Assembly (NCBI RefSeq): GCF_900095225.1
Contig: NZ_LT607414.1
Location: 124,001 to 188,000 of the forward strand
DNA length: 64,000 bases
Reading direction: 5' to 3'
Source: Pseudomonas sp. UMAB-08
Lineage (GTDB): Bacteria; Pseudomonadota; Gammaproteobacteria; Pseudomonadales; Pseudomonadaceae
A program made the position numbers and the translations under genes. Position 1 is the stretch's first letter. Each line of letters opens with the position of its first letter. Shown here piece after piece: positions 10,151 through 19,449 of this stretch. The notes beneath the pieces were generated by a model that was not told the origin of the DNA, searched no databases, and worked only from the letters and a program-made list of their open reading frames with translations.

Positions 10151-10477
10151 TCACTGCGGATGGTCAACCACTGAACCCGCATAGCTCATCTTCATCGCCA
10201 GTTGGGCGCGTTTTTCTTCGGCTTCGGCTCTTGAGTTGAACGGTCCCAGCAGTACTCGCTCCTTGCCGTCCCGGACCACGACAAAAGAAGGAAAACCGTG
10301 CTCGATGAGCCTGTCTGTCAGGTCGCTGACCGCTTTGGGCTCTGCCACCAGAACGTCCCACTGGGGCGCAGCGACCTGCACGACAGCGGGTGCCTGTGTC
10401 TTGGCGGGCTTATCCGGCTCGCCTGCACCGCATCCCGCCAACATCAAAACCGCAACCATTATGGACAATCTGCGCAC
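10151..10477 (-). CDS. SPOR-domain lipoprotein
   Basis: A 108-residue protein starting at GTG (VRRLSIMVA), with a lipobox LMLAGC giving a lipidated Cys near residue 15. A short Pro/Lys/Ala linker follows, then a C-terminal SPOR-like domain (FVVVRDGKERVLLGPFNSRAEAEE). SPOR domains bind denuded septal peptidoglycan glycans, so an envelope or division-site location is expected. GGGGAAACGGCT precedes the GTG. The frame stays open upstream, but those 45 codons lie ahead of the signal peptide and overlap the neighbouring small gene. Confidence 0.78.
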   Translation of the reverse strand: MRRLSIMVAVLMLAGCGAGEPDKPAKTQAPAVVQVAAPQWDVLVAEPKAVSDLTDRLIEHGFPSFVVVRDGKERVLLGPFNSRAEAEEKRAQLAMKMSYAGSVVDHPQ

Positions 10478-10601
10478 AGCCGTTTCCCCGCGTGTGAATT
10501 GGCTGGAGTTTAACACTCCCATCGCCCACGCCGGGGTGCATCTGAATAGCCCGATTCTGATGGAGATCAATACAACGCAAGAAGAGAAAGTCTGGAACAG
10601 G

Positions 10602-10844
10602 TCAGTGTTCAAGGTTATCGATCATGTCCTGACCAATAAGGATGCCGGCGTGATGGGCTTCATCGTATGACTCGTAACCACGGTCACAAATATTAATCGT
10701 CGGCGAGGACGCTTGTTTGTGCAGAGTCACCGTGACCTTGATGATGAAATCAACAATATTCTTGACGCCAGGGGGACAAAGAACCAGCACATGGATCACC
10801 TGCCCACGGTAAACATTCGAGAACGTTCGATAAGGCATATCCAT
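10602..10844 (-). CDS. Small hypothetical protein
   Basis: An 80-residue soluble protein beginning MDMPYRTFSNVYRG, with a C-terminal acidic/histidine stretch (GYESYDEAHHAGILIG). AAAAAAGGCC lies upstream of the ATG. The pattern GY-x-DEA-x-x-AG-x-x-IG suggests a short alpha/beta fold, but I do not recognise a named family. It is transcribed in the same direction as the SPOR gene, with 124 bases between them. Confidence 0.5.
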   Translation of the reverse strand: MDMPYRTFSNVYRGQVIHVLVLCPPGVKNIVDFIIKVTVTLHKQASSPTINICDRGYESYDEAHHAGILIGQDMIDNLEH

Positions 10845-11042
10845 TTGAATGGCCTTTTTTGAGGTGTTCTATTCAGACTCCGTCGACACGTACTCGTTGC
10901 TAAATAGATCCCGCTTCAGGATGACCGGTAACCCGACGTATTCCTTTTCAACGCAAATGCCATCGACCAAACGCCAAACAACTCGCCCACGCGATGCAAC
11001 GTACTATGTTCACATCGCGGGGCGCTGGAGCCGCCGAAGGCT

Positions 11043-11717
11043 TCAGACCAGGAGTTTCAGTAGCTCTTTTGCCGCCGCGCTTGAGGACGCCGGATTTTGG
11101 CCAGTCACCAGCATGCCGTCGGTGATTGCCAGTACTTGCCAGTCCTCGACTTTTTCATAGTGCCCACCGAGGCGCTTGAGTTCATCTTCTACCAGGAACG
11201 GCACGACGTGGGTCAGACCGACAGCCGCCTCTTCGCTGTTGCTGAACCCTGCTACGCGTTTGCCTTTGACAATCGACTCGCCATTGATCTTCGCGTGGCG
11301 AAGTACACCCGGCGCGTGACAGACCGAACCGACCGGCTTACCGGCGTTGTAGAACGCCTCGATCAAGGCGATGGACTTCGGATCTTCGGCAAGGTCCCAC
11401 AGGGGGCCATGACCACCCGGATAGAAAATTGCGTCAAAATCACTGGCCTGCACATCAGCCAGTTTGACTGTACTGGCCAGTACCTGCTGCGCAGCCGAAT
11501 CTTTTTTGAAGCGCTCAGTCGTTTCGGTCTGACCGTCCGGGGCGTCACTTTTGGGGTCCAGAGGTGGTTGACCACCTTTGGGTGACGCCACAGTGATCGT
11601 TGCCCCTGCATCTAAAAACGCGTAATACGGCGCAACAAACTCCTCAAGCCAGAAACCGGTTTTCTCGCCCGTATCACCGAGTTTGTCATGGGACGTAAGC
11701 ACCATCAGAATCTTCAT
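11043..11717 (-). CDS. DJ-1/PfpI family glutamine-amidotransferase-like protein
   Basis: A 224-residue class I glutamine amidotransferase-like protein of the Hsp31/YDR533C branch. The nucleophile elbow is GSVCHAPGVL (Cys with the following His), and FYPGGHGPLWD supplies the second conserved loop. Family members are glyoxalase III or protein deglycases acting on methylglyoxal-type aldehydes, and the same is inferred here. The start MKILMVLTS follows AGGAGACACTCGAC. It stands alone between the small hypothetical gene and the terminator of the QHNDH operon. Confidence 0.88.
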   Translation of the reverse strand: MKILMVLTSHDKLGDTGEKTGFWLEEFVAPYYAFLDAGATITVASPKGGQPPLDPKSDAPDGQTETTERFKKDSAAQQVLASTVKLADVQASDFDAIFYPGGHGPLWDLAEDPKSIALIEAFYNAGKPVGSVCHAPGVLRHAKINGESIVKGKRVAGFSNSEEAAVGLTHVVPFLVEDELKRLGGHYEKVEDWQVLAITDGMLVTGQNPASSSAAAKELLKLLV

Positions 11718-11822
11718 GTCGAGTGTCTCCTGCCAGGTTTCAATCAGTGTAAGTGGGAGTACAGGCATGACCCTTAGGTTCCGGGACATTTCACAGTGCG
11801 CACTTTAATCCGATTAGAGACG

Positions 11823-11857
11823 AAAAAACCGCAGCCTTTCCCAGGCTGCGGCTTTTT
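11823..11857 (-). terminator. Rho-independent terminator of the qhpADCB operon
   Basis: An 8-bp perfect stem (CCGCAGCC / GGCTGCGG) with a 7-base loop, flanked by six A on the left and five T on the right, so it can work in both directions. It lies 25 bases after the qhpB stop and before the DJ-1 gene start, ending the minus-strand QHNDH operon. Confidence 0.88.
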
Positions 11858-11881
11858 GAACGGTGCGTGATCAGACAGCGT

Positions 11882-13000
11882 TTAGCGAATGAATATCTGC
11901 GCCGTGGTAATTGCCATGTCTCCCCCAGGCAATTTGATTTTGCCCAACGGCTTCAGGCTGTCGGCGTCGAAAATCGCTACATCATTGAAGGTGCCGGCCA
12001 GGTAGATCTTGCTGCCCGCCTTGTTGAAGGAAATGCAGTAGTAGGAGTGATCCAGATTGGCTGCTGTGATCAGCTTTTTCTGCTTGATGTCGTACTTGGC
12101 CAGACGGTTGAGCACGCCGTACATCAGGTTCGGATCCTTGGGCGAGCGCATGCCACTGAAGTAGATCTCGGTCAAAGGGCCGAAATCCGTGGTTTCAGTC
12201 TTGCCGGTTTTCAGGTCAACGCTGAACAAACCATAAAGCAGGTCGGCCGTGGCCGGGTCCTCTTTCTTGTCCTTGAACTTGGCGGTGGTGTAGAGCAGCG
12301 CAAAATCATGCCGATAGGTCTGCTGACTCCACACATACAGCACGTCAGGCGGGCTGTACAACGGGCGCGTCCAGTGCCGACTGGGGATCAACACGTCGAA
12401 CTTGCCGGTTTTCACGTTGACCTTGTAGACGTCCGCACCGGCCACATACAAAGTGCCATCATCGCCACTCTGCATGATGGTCAGCTGGCGCGGGGCTGGA
12501 AAACTGCGCACCGGCTTGGCGTCCATCCCGGCATCGGTGGCGTAGACGTCCAGGCGCGGCGGCTGCACTTCATAGCGGTCTTTGAGCATCAATGTCGGGT
12601 TGGCGACGGTGTAAAGCTCCTTGCCATCGTGACTGACCGTGAACGCGAACATCGACCGCGCTTTCTCTCCCGATTTCTGGGTGATGCTGGCATGGAACAC
12701 CTGCTTGCAACTGTCCAGTTCAACGCCATAGACATCGGCATAGTGGTTGTTCAGCACATACGCAATCTTGTGGTCCGGCGATAACTGAACGGTGCCCGGA
12801 CCAAAGGCGTCCGGCAAGGTGCAGGTCTTGTACAGGGTGTCGGTCTGCAGGTCGATGACATGCAGATTGTTCGGGTAGTTGGTCGCGACCATGTACTCAT
12901 GGCCGGGATTGAGTGTCGGGTTCGTATCGGCAAGGGCCGATAATGAACAGGTGCCAAGGATGGCGAAAGCGGCAAGGCCGCAGGTGCCTGAGCGAAGCAT
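11882..13000 (-). CDS. qhpB: Quinohemoprotein amine dehydrogenase beta subunit
   Basis: The periplasmic 7-bladed beta-propeller subunit of QHNDH; it contacts the alpha and gamma subunits and helps shape the active site. The protein begins with a clear signal peptide (MLRSGTCGLAAFAIL...SALA). The mature part has repeated propeller strands such as HVIDLQTDTLYKTCTLPD and AIFDADSLKPLGKIKLPGGD, and totals 372 residues from this start. I chose the ATG with GAGGG eight bases upstream; an in-frame ATG at 13021 would add seven residues. It is the last gene of qhpA-D-C-B, the order known from Paracoccus and P. putida, and is followed by a strong terminator. Confidence 0.9.
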   Translation of the reverse strand: MLRSGTCGLAAFAILGTCSLSALADTNPTLNPGHEYMVATNYPNNLHVIDLQTDTLYKTCTLPDAFGPGTVQLSPDHKIAYVLNNHYADVYGVELDSCKQVFHASITQKSGEKARSMFAFTVSHDGKELYTVANPTLMLKDRYEVQPPRLDVYATDAGMDAKPVRSFPAPRQLTIMQSGDDGTLYVAGADVYKVNVKTGKFDVLIPSRHWTRPLYSPPDVLYVWSQQTYRHDFALLYTTAKFKDKKEDPATADLLYGLFSVDLKTGKTETTDFGPLTEIYFSGMRSPKDPNLMYGVLNRLAKYDIKQKKLITAANLDHSYYCISFNKAGSKIYLAGTFNDVAIFDADSLKPLGKIKLPGGDMAITTAQIFIR

Positions 13001-13033
13001 GCTGATATCCCTCATGTTCATCTGTCCGATTTT

Positions 13034-13357
13034 TTATTTGTCGTCCGGGAACACTGTTCCAAGATTGCGCCAGCTGTCGTTGGAGGCTTGCGCATCCTTG
13101 TTCCAGTCGGGATAGGTACTCATCATGTCGGGCACCTGGGCGGGCCACCAACATGGATCGGAACAGCCATAGAGGTCTGCTTCCATGGGTTGGCAGAGCG
13201 ACGACACACCACCAAATGCGTCGATTTCCCAACCTGGGTCTGTGGTCGAGGCGCAACCGGCGACCGAACTCATGGCCACCACTTCTTCGATACGGTTCTC
13301 TGCCGCGGCCTGTTCAAGCTTCAGGGCTTTATTGTTGATTGCTTTGAGATGTTTCAT
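13034..13357 (-). CDS. qhpC: QHNDH gamma subunit precursor (CTQ-bearing, crosslinked)
   Basis: A 107-residue precursor of the catalytic gamma subunit. Removing a 28-residue leader leaves 79 residues, and numbering from Met29 puts every residue I recall from the P. putida structure in place: C7-E16, C27-D33 and C41-D49 (thioether pairs) and C37-W43 (cysteine tryptophylquinone). In the precursor these are C35/E44, C55/D61, C69/D77 and C65/W71. The core reads [16 protein letters not shown]. It starts one base after the stop of qhpD, which installs the thioethers, so the two are translationally coupled. There is no Sec signal; export is through the dedicated transporter QhpF. Confidence 0.96.
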   Translation of the reverse strand: MKHLKAINNKALKLEQAAAENRIEEVVAMSSVAGCASTTDPGWEIDAFGGVSSLCQPMEADLYGCSDPCWWPAQVPDMMSTYPDWNKDAQASNDSWRNLGTVFPDDK

Positions 13358-13358
13358 A

Positions 13359-14789
13359 TCAATGCGCCTTCCGCGGAGTGATATAGCTGGTAATGAACGC
13401 AGGATTGACCGCCATGATCCGGGTGTAGACTTCGATACCGAAGTCGACCCAATCGCGCATCAGTTCGCAGTAGTGATACGTCGGATGAGCCGGATCGCCA
13501 TAACGGGCATAGCTTTCGTGGTAGCAGCCGCCCGAGCACAAGTTACGAATGCGGCAGTCTTCACAACCCGTATTGGTACGGTCCAGGCGCTGGGACAGGA
13601 AGTCGTTCAACTCCACCTGTTTGACCCCGGTGTGGACGTTGCCGAATGTCGGCAGCGTTGAGCCGGTAAACCGGTGACACAGGTTCAACTCGCCCTTATG
13701 GTCCACCGCCAGCATTTTCAGGCCTGCGCCGCATGGCAGGGCCTTCTTGTGCCCTTCATGAATGTCGGTGATCAACTGATGCAGGTTGGAGAACCCGATA
13801 TTGCGATGAATCAGCGCAGCTTCCAGATAGCGTCTACCCAAGGCCTTCATGCTGGCGAAGACCTCGATCAGTTCCTCGCTGGACAGGTTGTAGGTGCTGA
13901 TGTCGCCGGACGTCACCGGGGCGAAGCCGACTTCGGCGAAGCCCATCTCGTTGAACAAGTGATCCCAAATGGTCTCGACGTCGGTGACGCCCTTGGTCAG
14001 GGTTACCCGTGCGCCGACCGGACGGCTGTTGTAGCGCGACAGGAGCATTTGCGCTTTGCGTCGAACTACGTCGTAAGTACCCTGCCCGCCGACGGTGATG
14101 CGGTTGCGGTCATGGATGGTCTTGGGACCGTCGATGCTGACCGACAGACCGAAGCGATGGGCATTGAGGTAATCGACGATCTCTTCAGTCAGCAATGTGG
14201 CGTTAGTAGTCATCACAAACTCGACCATTTTGCCGGCTTCAGAGAAGCGTTTCTCGCAGTAATCAACCATGTATTCGAGCAGTTTGCGATTGCTCAGTGG
14301 CTCACCGCCAAAGAACACCACCGTGTAGCGTTCTTCATCAGGGGATTCCTTGAGCAACATCTCAACCGACGCCACCGCCGTCGCGACGTCCATCTTTTTG
14401 CCTTCAGACGGCTTGTCGAGGTCTTCCTTATAGCAATAGGTGCAACTCAGGTTGCAGCCGGTGTTGACGTTCAAGACCACGGTATTGATTGCTGTGCGAT
14501 CAACCCGTTTGACGCCGATGTCCGGCGTCAGTGGCGAACCATCGCTGACCAGTTCCAGGGCCATCAACTCACGCAGGGTCTCGGTAACTTCTTCGCCATC
14601 GTAGCGGTTGGCCAACTGCGATATCAGATCCTCTGATGAGCAGCCGTCTCCACGCAGGGTGTCAATGATACTGCCGGTCAGCTCGTCGCTGGCAAACAGG
14701 GAACTGCTGGGAATATGGAACAGCATGCGGTCGGAATCGACATGCACTTCATGCAGATTTCGTTCGACCAGATTCAAAATAGCGCCCAT
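13359..14789 (-). CDS. qhpD: Radical-SAM maturase of QHNDH gamma subunit
   Basis: A 476-residue radical-SAM/SPASM peptide maturase that forms the three Cys-to-Asp/Glu thioether bridges in QhpC. The SAM cluster is C112-x3-C116-x2-C119 ([11 protein letters not shown]). An N-terminal domain of about 95 residues should bind the leader peptide. The C-terminal SPASM region has [11 protein letters not shown], then [17 protein letters not shown] and a last Cys in HYCELM for auxiliary 4Fe-4S clusters. It lies between qhpA and qhpC. No motif is missing, so activity is expected in the cytoplasm before QhpC export. Confidence 0.96.
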   Translation of the reverse strand: MGAILNLVERNLHEVHVDSDRMLFHIPSSSLFASDELTGSIIDTLRGDGCSSEDLISQLANRYDGEEVTETLRELMALELVSDGSPLTPDIGVKRVDRTAINTVVLNVNTGCNLSCTYCYKEDLDKPSEGKKMDVATAVASVEMLLKESPDEERYTVVFFGGEPLSNRKLLEYMVDYCEKRFSEAGKMVEFVMTTNATLLTEEIVDYLNAHRFGLSVSIDGPKTIHDRNRITVGGQGTYDVVRRKAQMLLSRYNSRPVGARVTLTKGVTDVETIWDHLFNEMGFAEVGFAPVTSGDISTYNLSSEELIEVFASMKALGRRYLEAALIHRNIGFSNLHQLITDIHEGHKKALPCGAGLKMLAVDHKGELNLCHRFTGSTLPTFGNVHTGVKQVELNDFLSQRLDRTNTGCEDCRIRNLCSGGCYHESYARYGDPAHPTYHYCELMRDWVDFGIEVYTRIMAVNPAFITSYITPRKAH

Positions 14790-14896
14790 TGCAACCTCCT
14801 GTGGAACCCTCCGTTGTGGGGAGAATCCCGGTCATTCCTGAACAATGCCTCAACCTTTGGTTTTGCCCGGCCTGAGGGGCCAGACGCGACACCGGA

Positions 14897-16477
14897 TCAG
14901 GGAATGGGTGGATTGTTCCAACGCTGCACGGTGACGATCATGTGGCCTTCACCAGTCAACGATTTACCGGCGTCATCCACGGCCGCGATGACCTTGAGGT
15001 TGCCAGCGTTATTGGTCGACATTTTGCGCTCGGGGTTAGGTCCCGCACCGCCCGGCGTGAACACACCGGTGTCGGCTTGCATGCTGCCGGAGAACTTGAC
15101 GTCTTCGTCCTCTTTGGCACGGTCGTCGAACGGCTCGACTTTCCACTGCGCCGGGAACACGCCAATCCGGTAAGGCTTGCCGTCAACACCCTTGCCCCAG
15201 GCCTCGGCATCGAAGCGACCCTGGACCTTCGGCGTAGAGCCGCCGTTCTCGCCGATGCGCGCCACTGAGAACTCGGGCACGACCTTGACCTGGTCAATGC
15301 GTTGATAAACCGCCAGGGTCACGCCTTTGAGTGCGCCCAGCGTGACTTGCCGAACGCCGGGTTTAGCACTGTCTGCCGCCTTGAGCTTGAACCGCAGGCG
15401 TTCCGGAGTCTGCTCCAGGACCTCGACAATCTGAACCCCGGGTCCAAAGCTTGGCGTGCCTTTAAGGCCGCTGCCAATCAGGCTGACCTCGGTTTCACTG
15501 CCTGCTTTCAGATACCCCGGTTGCACCGCGAGCAAACGAGAGGAACCCTGCCTGGCCGCAATGAAGTCCAGCCCACGCTCGTCATGCGCGGTCTCGAACA
15601 TCCGTCCTTGCAGTTCGCCGTCTTTGGCGGCAAACACCTGACGCATGGCCACGCCATCAATTTTCAGGTTGCCGCGCCATTCGTAACCGTTATAGAGAAT
15701 CGCGCTGCCGTCACCATTGAACGGGCTACCGTCCGCGTACTGACCTTTGACCGCAACCTTGAACTGATCACTGCCATCGGCGCTGACGCTCATGGTTCCC
15801 GACAACTCACCCTTGCCGGGCAACTGACCGCTGAAACTCCACTCGCCGACCAGCGCATCTGCCTGCGGCCGGGCTTTCAGCCAGTTTGCCCAGGCCTTGT
15901 TTTCCAGCGGATACTTCTTGGCCAGCAGTGGGACCATGTCTTTGCGGGCAATATCGAACCAGTCACGGTCACGTGCCAGGGCCTGGTATTCCAGCGAAGG
16001 CCATTGCCCCAGGTGGAAGTTCACCAGACGCTCCCACTCCTCCGCCGGACGCCGCTGCAACGCAACGCGGGCGCCTGAGTGACAGCGGCCACACATCTGG
16101 CTGAACTGATCATCAAAGTGCTCGACGGTATTGAGTCGACGTTCGAGCGCATAACGCACGCCATCCGTCTCGCTGGGTGCCAGGCCTTGGGTGTCGGCAA
16201 GGTACTTGCCCAACGTGCGACGGTCTTCATCGCTGATCTGCAGGTTATGCATGGTCTGCATGCGCGCAATGCTCATCAGCCAGCCTTCCGGCGTTTTGCG
16301 CTGGTGGCTGATGCGGCTCAGGCCATTATCAGCCTCAGGCGTGTGACAGCCCTGACACGTTTCCTTGAGGATGCCTTGGGCATCACGTGCCGCCATGCTT
16401 GGAGGCGAATGCAGAGCGACGCAAGCGGCCATCGCCAGCAAACCGCTCGTCATGCCTGCTCGGAGTTTTCTCTTCAT
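14897..16477 (-). CDS. qhpA: QHNDH alpha subunit, diheme cytochrome c
   Basis: The 526-residue periplasmic alpha subunit, which takes electrons from the CTQ in gamma and hands them to a periplasmic acceptor. A signal peptide (MKRKLRAGMTSGLLAMAACV...) precedes two haem c motifs, C41-QG-CH and C129-GR-CH, in the N-terminal cytochrome domain; beta-sandwich domains follow to the C terminus. A GTG six codons upstream is in frame, but its first codons overlap the GGGAGG Shine-Dalgarno site, so the ATG is the start. It is the first gene of the operon, behind a sigma-54-type promoter and an IHF element. Confidence 0.95.
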   Translation of the reverse strand: MKRKLRAGMTSGLLAMAACVALHSPPSMAARDAQGILKETCQGCHTPEADNGLSRISHQRKTPEGWLMSIARMQTMHNLQISDEDRRTLGKYLADTQGLAPSETDGVRYALERRLNTVEHFDDQFSQMCGRCHSGARVALQRRPAEEWERLVNFHLGQWPSLEYQALARDRDWFDIARKDMVPLLAKKYPLENKAWANWLKARPQADALVGEWSFSGQLPGKGELSGTMSVSADGSDQFKVAVKGQYADGSPFNGDGSAILYNGYEWRGNLKIDGVAMRQVFAAKDGELQGRMFETAHDERGLDFIAARQGSSRLLAVQPGYLKAGSETEVSLIGSGLKGTPSFGPGVQIVEVLEQTPERLRFKLKAADSAKPGVRQVTLGALKGVTLAVYQRIDQVKVVPEFSVARIGENGGSTPKVQGRFDAEAWGKGVDGKPYRIGVFPAQWKVEPFDDRAKEDEDVKFSGSMQADTGVFTPGGAGPNPERKMSTNNAGNLKVIAAVDDAGKSLTGEGHMIVTVQRWNNPPIP

Positions 16478-16529
16478 CAACGTCGAACCTCCCACGGTGC
16501 TTTTTGTTTTTTAGTTGGAGATGTCCAAT

Positions 16530-16545
16530 ACACGTAGCGTGCCAG
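16530..16545 (-). promoter_or_regulatory. Sigma-54-like promoter of qhpA
   Basis: On the minus strand the site reads CTGGCAC, five bases, then GTGT. The -24 element is perfect, but the -12 element has GT where GC is expected, so this is a weaker match than the one at 19465. It ends 53 bases before the qhpA start codon, with the IHF element 19 bases further upstream. A sigma-54 activator is encoded in the same gene cluster. Confidence 0.5.
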
Positions 16546-16563
16546 TTTAGTAATACTTATTTA

Positions 16564-16576
16564 AATCAATCAGTTA
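16564..16576 (+). promoter_or_regulatory. IHF site in a 20-bp repeat (copy 1)
   Basis: AATCAATCAGTTA matches the IHF consensus WATCAANNNNTTR at every defined position. It lies inside the 20-base sequence TATTTAAATCAATCAGTTAA (16558-16577), which recurs exactly and in the same orientation at 19431-19450. Its place just upstream of a sigma-54-type promoter is where IHF usually bends DNA to bring the activator to the polymerase. Confidence 0.7.
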
Positions 16577-16726
16577 AACCTTGTTATTAACTTCGTTAAC
16601 GCCTGGCCTGACCCTGGCTGCGTTTAATTTCGCGACAACTGTTCCACTCTGAGACGAGCAGAGTTCGCATGGCACGTCTTGCCACAGAGTCGCGCCTGAT
16701 GCTTGCCCGCGCTGGCGCCTCAAGTA

Positions 16727-16742
16727 TGTCGCAGTTTTGGCA
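16727..16742 (+). promoter_or_regulatory. Candidate activator site (UAS) upstream of qhpA
   Basis: The first 11 bases, TGTCGCAGTTT, are identical to the left part of the perfect inverted repeat upstream of the aldehyde dehydrogenase gene (19375); the right arm is degenerate here. It is about 180 bases upstream of the qhpA promoter, within enhancer range. This is inference from two sites only. Confidence 0.4.
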
Positions 16743-17216
16743 GTGGGTACCGGGTAAGGCCTTCTCGATAACAGCACGGTACCCATAGGTAACACCCCCC
16801 CACGCTGATGAGTTTGTTGGCCGCTTACCATTCAGAAGCTAGCCCTGTCGATAAAGGAGCGGGCTAGTCATGATGAAAATCTGAGCTATCATCGTTTGGG
16901 CGTCCTCAGACCCACTGGGAAAAATGGCCTGGCAGAGAGCTACCATGCCCCCCAATAAAACGACACCGCCGCTTTAAAACTGCAACGTTAATATTCCGTT
17001 CAAATGACTGTGTAGATCAGGGCTCTGCATTGGGCTTTGGCACGCAGCGTTGAAGGAGCGTCAGTGCACTGGCTATCCTCGCCGCCCCCTTAGGCGTTTT
17101 GCGTCTGGCGGTAGCATTTGCCTGCGTGTTTTTTGTGCACGCTCACTCGACCTGAACGTCCTCATGCATGAATCAAGTTTTAATACCTAAACTCAACTTG
17201 GAAGAGTCGACTCATC

Positions 17217-19238
17217 ATGAGCACTATTCACAATCCGGCCTTGAACTACCGCCCTGAAATCGACGGACTGCGCACGATGGCGGTCGTCCCCGTTATTCTT
17301 TTCCATGCGGGCTTTCAGTTATTCTCCGGAGGCTTTATCGGTGTCGATGTGTTCTTCGTGATTTCTGGGTATTTGATTACGTCGATCATTTTGACCGAGA
17401 TGCTGGCTGGTAAATTTTCGCTGGTAAATTTTTATGAGCGCCGAGCACGGCGGATATTACCGTCATTATTCGTCGTTATGTTCATTTGCCTGCCCATGGC
17501 CTGGGCATGGCTCGACCCCCTGAACTTCAAATTTTTTGCCAAGAGTTTAATCGCGGTGCCGACATTTTCGTCTAACGTGCTGTTCTGGCGCGAGAGTGGT
17601 TATTTCGATGTGACCTCTGAGCTGAAACCGTTACTGCATACCTGGACCCTCGCGGTGGAAGAGCAGTATTACCTAGTCTTTCCACTGATTCTGATGGCCG
17701 CTTGGGGACTGGGTCGAAAAAGGATCGTCGCCATTCTGATGATTGGTGCAATGATGAGCCTGGCCATTTCTGAACACGGTGCGACCCATGAATCCTCCGC
17801 ATCTTTTTATCTATTGCATGCCCGAGCATGGGAGTTATTGGTGGGCTCCTTCATCGCCTTTTATTTTTCCTGGCGGCCTCGTCTGGAAAGTGGCCCGAAA
17901 GCCATTAATCAAGCCGCAACGATTCTCGGCACTTCGTTAATTATTTACGCCATCTTTAACTTCGACAGTACCACCTCATTCCCCGGGTTGCATGCCTTGA
18001 TCCCGACAATGGGCGCAGCATTGATTATCATTTTTGCCAACGCTCATACCCTGGTAGGGCGGGTGCTGAGCACTCGCGCCTTCGTGCTGATCGGGATGAT
18101 CAGTTACAGCGCCTACCTATGGCATCAACCCATTTTCGCCTTCGCGCGCGAGAGCTATCTGGTCGAGCCGAGCTCAACGGTCATGCTTGCGCTCACCCTA
18201 TTGTCGCTGGTATTAGCTTATTTAAGCTGGCGTTTTGTAGAACAGGCTTTCCGAAAAAAAAGCTCGATAAAAAGACATCAGATATTCACGTTGGGGGCCA
18301 TTTTTTCACTGATGTTCATAGGCGTGGGACTGACCGGATATATCAACGAAGGTTTCGCCAGCCGGTTTGATTTAGATCCGGCAGCGCTGGAATCATTTAC
18401 CTACACAAAAATACGCTTTCCCTGCGATAAAAATTACGATGGCAACGGTTGGAATATCGATTTCTGCTTATTTGGGGCGGTCGACAAAAACGCTACCCCA
18501 GAGGTTGCTGTATTTGGCGACAGCCACGCAGAAGTGCTATTGCCCGCCTTCGACACCGCAGGCAAAGCGCAGGGGAAAACCATCGTGCATATCGGTCTGG
18601 CTGGCTGCCCTCCACTTTTGGGTGTGGATGTTCTCGCTGGCAATTATGTTGTGGGCGTGTGCGAAGCCCTCGCGAAACGCGAATATGACTATGTAAAAAT
18701 GAACGGCATCAAGACAGTAATTCTTGTCTCACGCTGGACACTTTATACGGATGGCGATTACGACAAGTGGAAAAAGAGCAGCTATTTTCTAGTGTCCCAA
18801 GACACCCAGGAAAAAACCAAAGAAGCATCAAGGGCTGTGTTTGAGAAGGCCCTGAATAAAACCGTCGAGGCTTACCAGGCGCTTGGCACTCATCTTTACA
18901 TAGTGGCTCAGGTTCCGCAGCAGATGGTCGACCCGAAAAGCCTTTATTACCAACTCGCCCGCGGAACAGGATCGAGCGACGAGAACATACTGCAGAGGGT
19001 AGGCGAACTGTCCGTACCCCTGTCAAAACACAACCAATTTCAGCAATTCACTCGTCATCTTTTCGAACTAGACAGCGAGCAAAATAAAATAAGACTGGTC
19101 ACGCTGGACAATATTTTCTGTCAAAAACAGGTGTGCCTGATAGGCGACACCCATTCCTATTACATGGACTACAATCACTTGAATGCCAAAGGCTCTCAAT
19201 TGGCGGTTAATGCAATCAGTAACGTTCTCACCCAATAA
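17217..19238 (+). CDS. OafA/YrhL-type acyltransferase with C-terminal SGNH domain
   Basis: A 673-residue membrane acyltransferase that would O-acetylate or acylate a surface polysaccharide. The N-terminal acyltransferase-3 domain (about 370 residues, ten or so membrane helices) opens with YRPEIDGLRTMAVVPV and SGGFIGVDVFFVISGYLIT. The periplasmic C-terminal SGNH domain has VFGDSHAE and the catalytic Asp/His in YNHLNAKGS. Base composition is visibly more AT-rich than the flanking amine genes, especially at the 3' end. It sits alone between the two divergent QHNDH promoters, has no evident link to amine oxidation, and is probably a later insertion. Confidence 0.92.
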   Translation: MSTIHNPALNYRPEIDGLRTMAVVPVILFHAGFQLFSGGFIGVDVFFVISGYLITSIILTEMLAGKFSLVNFYERRARRILPSLFVVMFICLPMAWAWLDPLNFKFFAKSLIAVPTFSSNVLFWRESGYFDVTSELKPLLHTWTLAVEEQYYLVFPLILMAAWGLGRKRIVAILMIGAMMSLAISEHGATHESSASFYLLHARAWELLVGSFIAFYFSWRPRLESGPKAINQAATILGTSLIIYAIFNFDSTTSFPGLHALIPTMGAALIIIFANAHTLVGRVLSTRAFVLIGMISYSAYLWHQPIFAFARESYLVEPSSTVMLALTLLSLVLAYLSWRFVEQAFRKKSSIKRHQIFTLGAIFSLMFIGVGLTGYINEGFASRFDLDPAALESFTYTKIRFPCDKNYDGNGWNIDFCLFGAVDKNATPEVAVFGDSHAEVLLPAFDTAGKAQGKTIVHIGLAGCPPLLGVDVLAGNYVVGVCEALAKREYDYVKMNGIKTVILVSRWTLYTDGDYDKWKKSSYFLVSQDTQEKTKEASRAVFEKALNKTVEAYQALGTHLYIVAQVPQQMVDPKSLYYQLARGTGSSDENILQRVGELSVPLSKHNQFQQFTRHLFELDSEQNKIRLVTLDNIFCQKQVCLIGDTHSYYMDYNHLNAKGSQLAVNAISNVLTQ

Positions 19239-19374
19239 CGAAGACTTGACTAGCATTAAAATATCGGCATAAAAAAAGCTCGTGCGAGCGAAACTCCTAA
19301 CATGTCTTGGAATATGCTGACCATTACAGAGACACCTGAAGCCCAATAAAATCAGGGTCTTAAATTTAATCACC

Positions 19375-19391
19375 TGTCGCAGTTTGCGACA
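19375..19391 (+). promoter_or_regulatory. Perfect inverted repeat, candidate sigma-54 activator UAS
   Basis: TGTCGCAGTTTGCGACA is a 7-3-7 perfect inverted repeat centred about 109 bases upstream of the expected transcription start of the aldehyde dehydrogenase gene. Its left 11 bases recur upstream of qhpA. It is the best candidate binding site for the Fis-type HTH of the activator encoded at 24748-26652. Confidence 0.6.
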
Positions 19392-19436
19392 CTCAAACTG
19401 CCCACCGTTTTCAACCGATCAAATAATAACTATTTA

Positions 19437-19449
19437 AATCAATCAGTTA
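19437..19449 (+). promoter_or_regulatory. IHF site in a 20-bp repeat (copy 2)
   Basis: AATCAATCAGTTA again fits WATCAANNNNTTR exactly. It is part of the second copy of the 20-base repeat (19431-19450). It lies between the UAS at 19375 and the sigma-54 promoter at 19465, the standard architecture for IHF-assisted sigma-54 activation. Confidence 0.75.

Larger units (their letters stand above)
16478..17216. other. Intergenic control region between qhpA and the acyltransferase gene
   Basis: 739 bases with no convincing gene. The left third holds the qhpA promoter elements listed separately: a sigma-54-like site, an IHF site, an inverted repeat with 6-base arms ACTCTG/CAGAGT at 16646-16664, and a half-conserved UAS at 16727. 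From about 16830 to 17216 it becomes AT-richer and should hold the promoter of the acyltransferase gene, but I see no strong -35/-10 pair. No terminator was found. Confidence 0.6.

Noticed and set aside
17037..17054. TTGGCAC upstream of the acyltransferase gene as a sigma-54 promoter
   Set aside because: The -24 half is perfect, but no GC-type -12 element occurs at the required spacing (GTTGA instead of TTGC).
19270..19292. Possible minus-strand terminator after the acyltransferase gene
   Set aside because: The stem is only four or five base pairs, the T-run would serve minus-strand transcription, and no minus-strand gene ends there.
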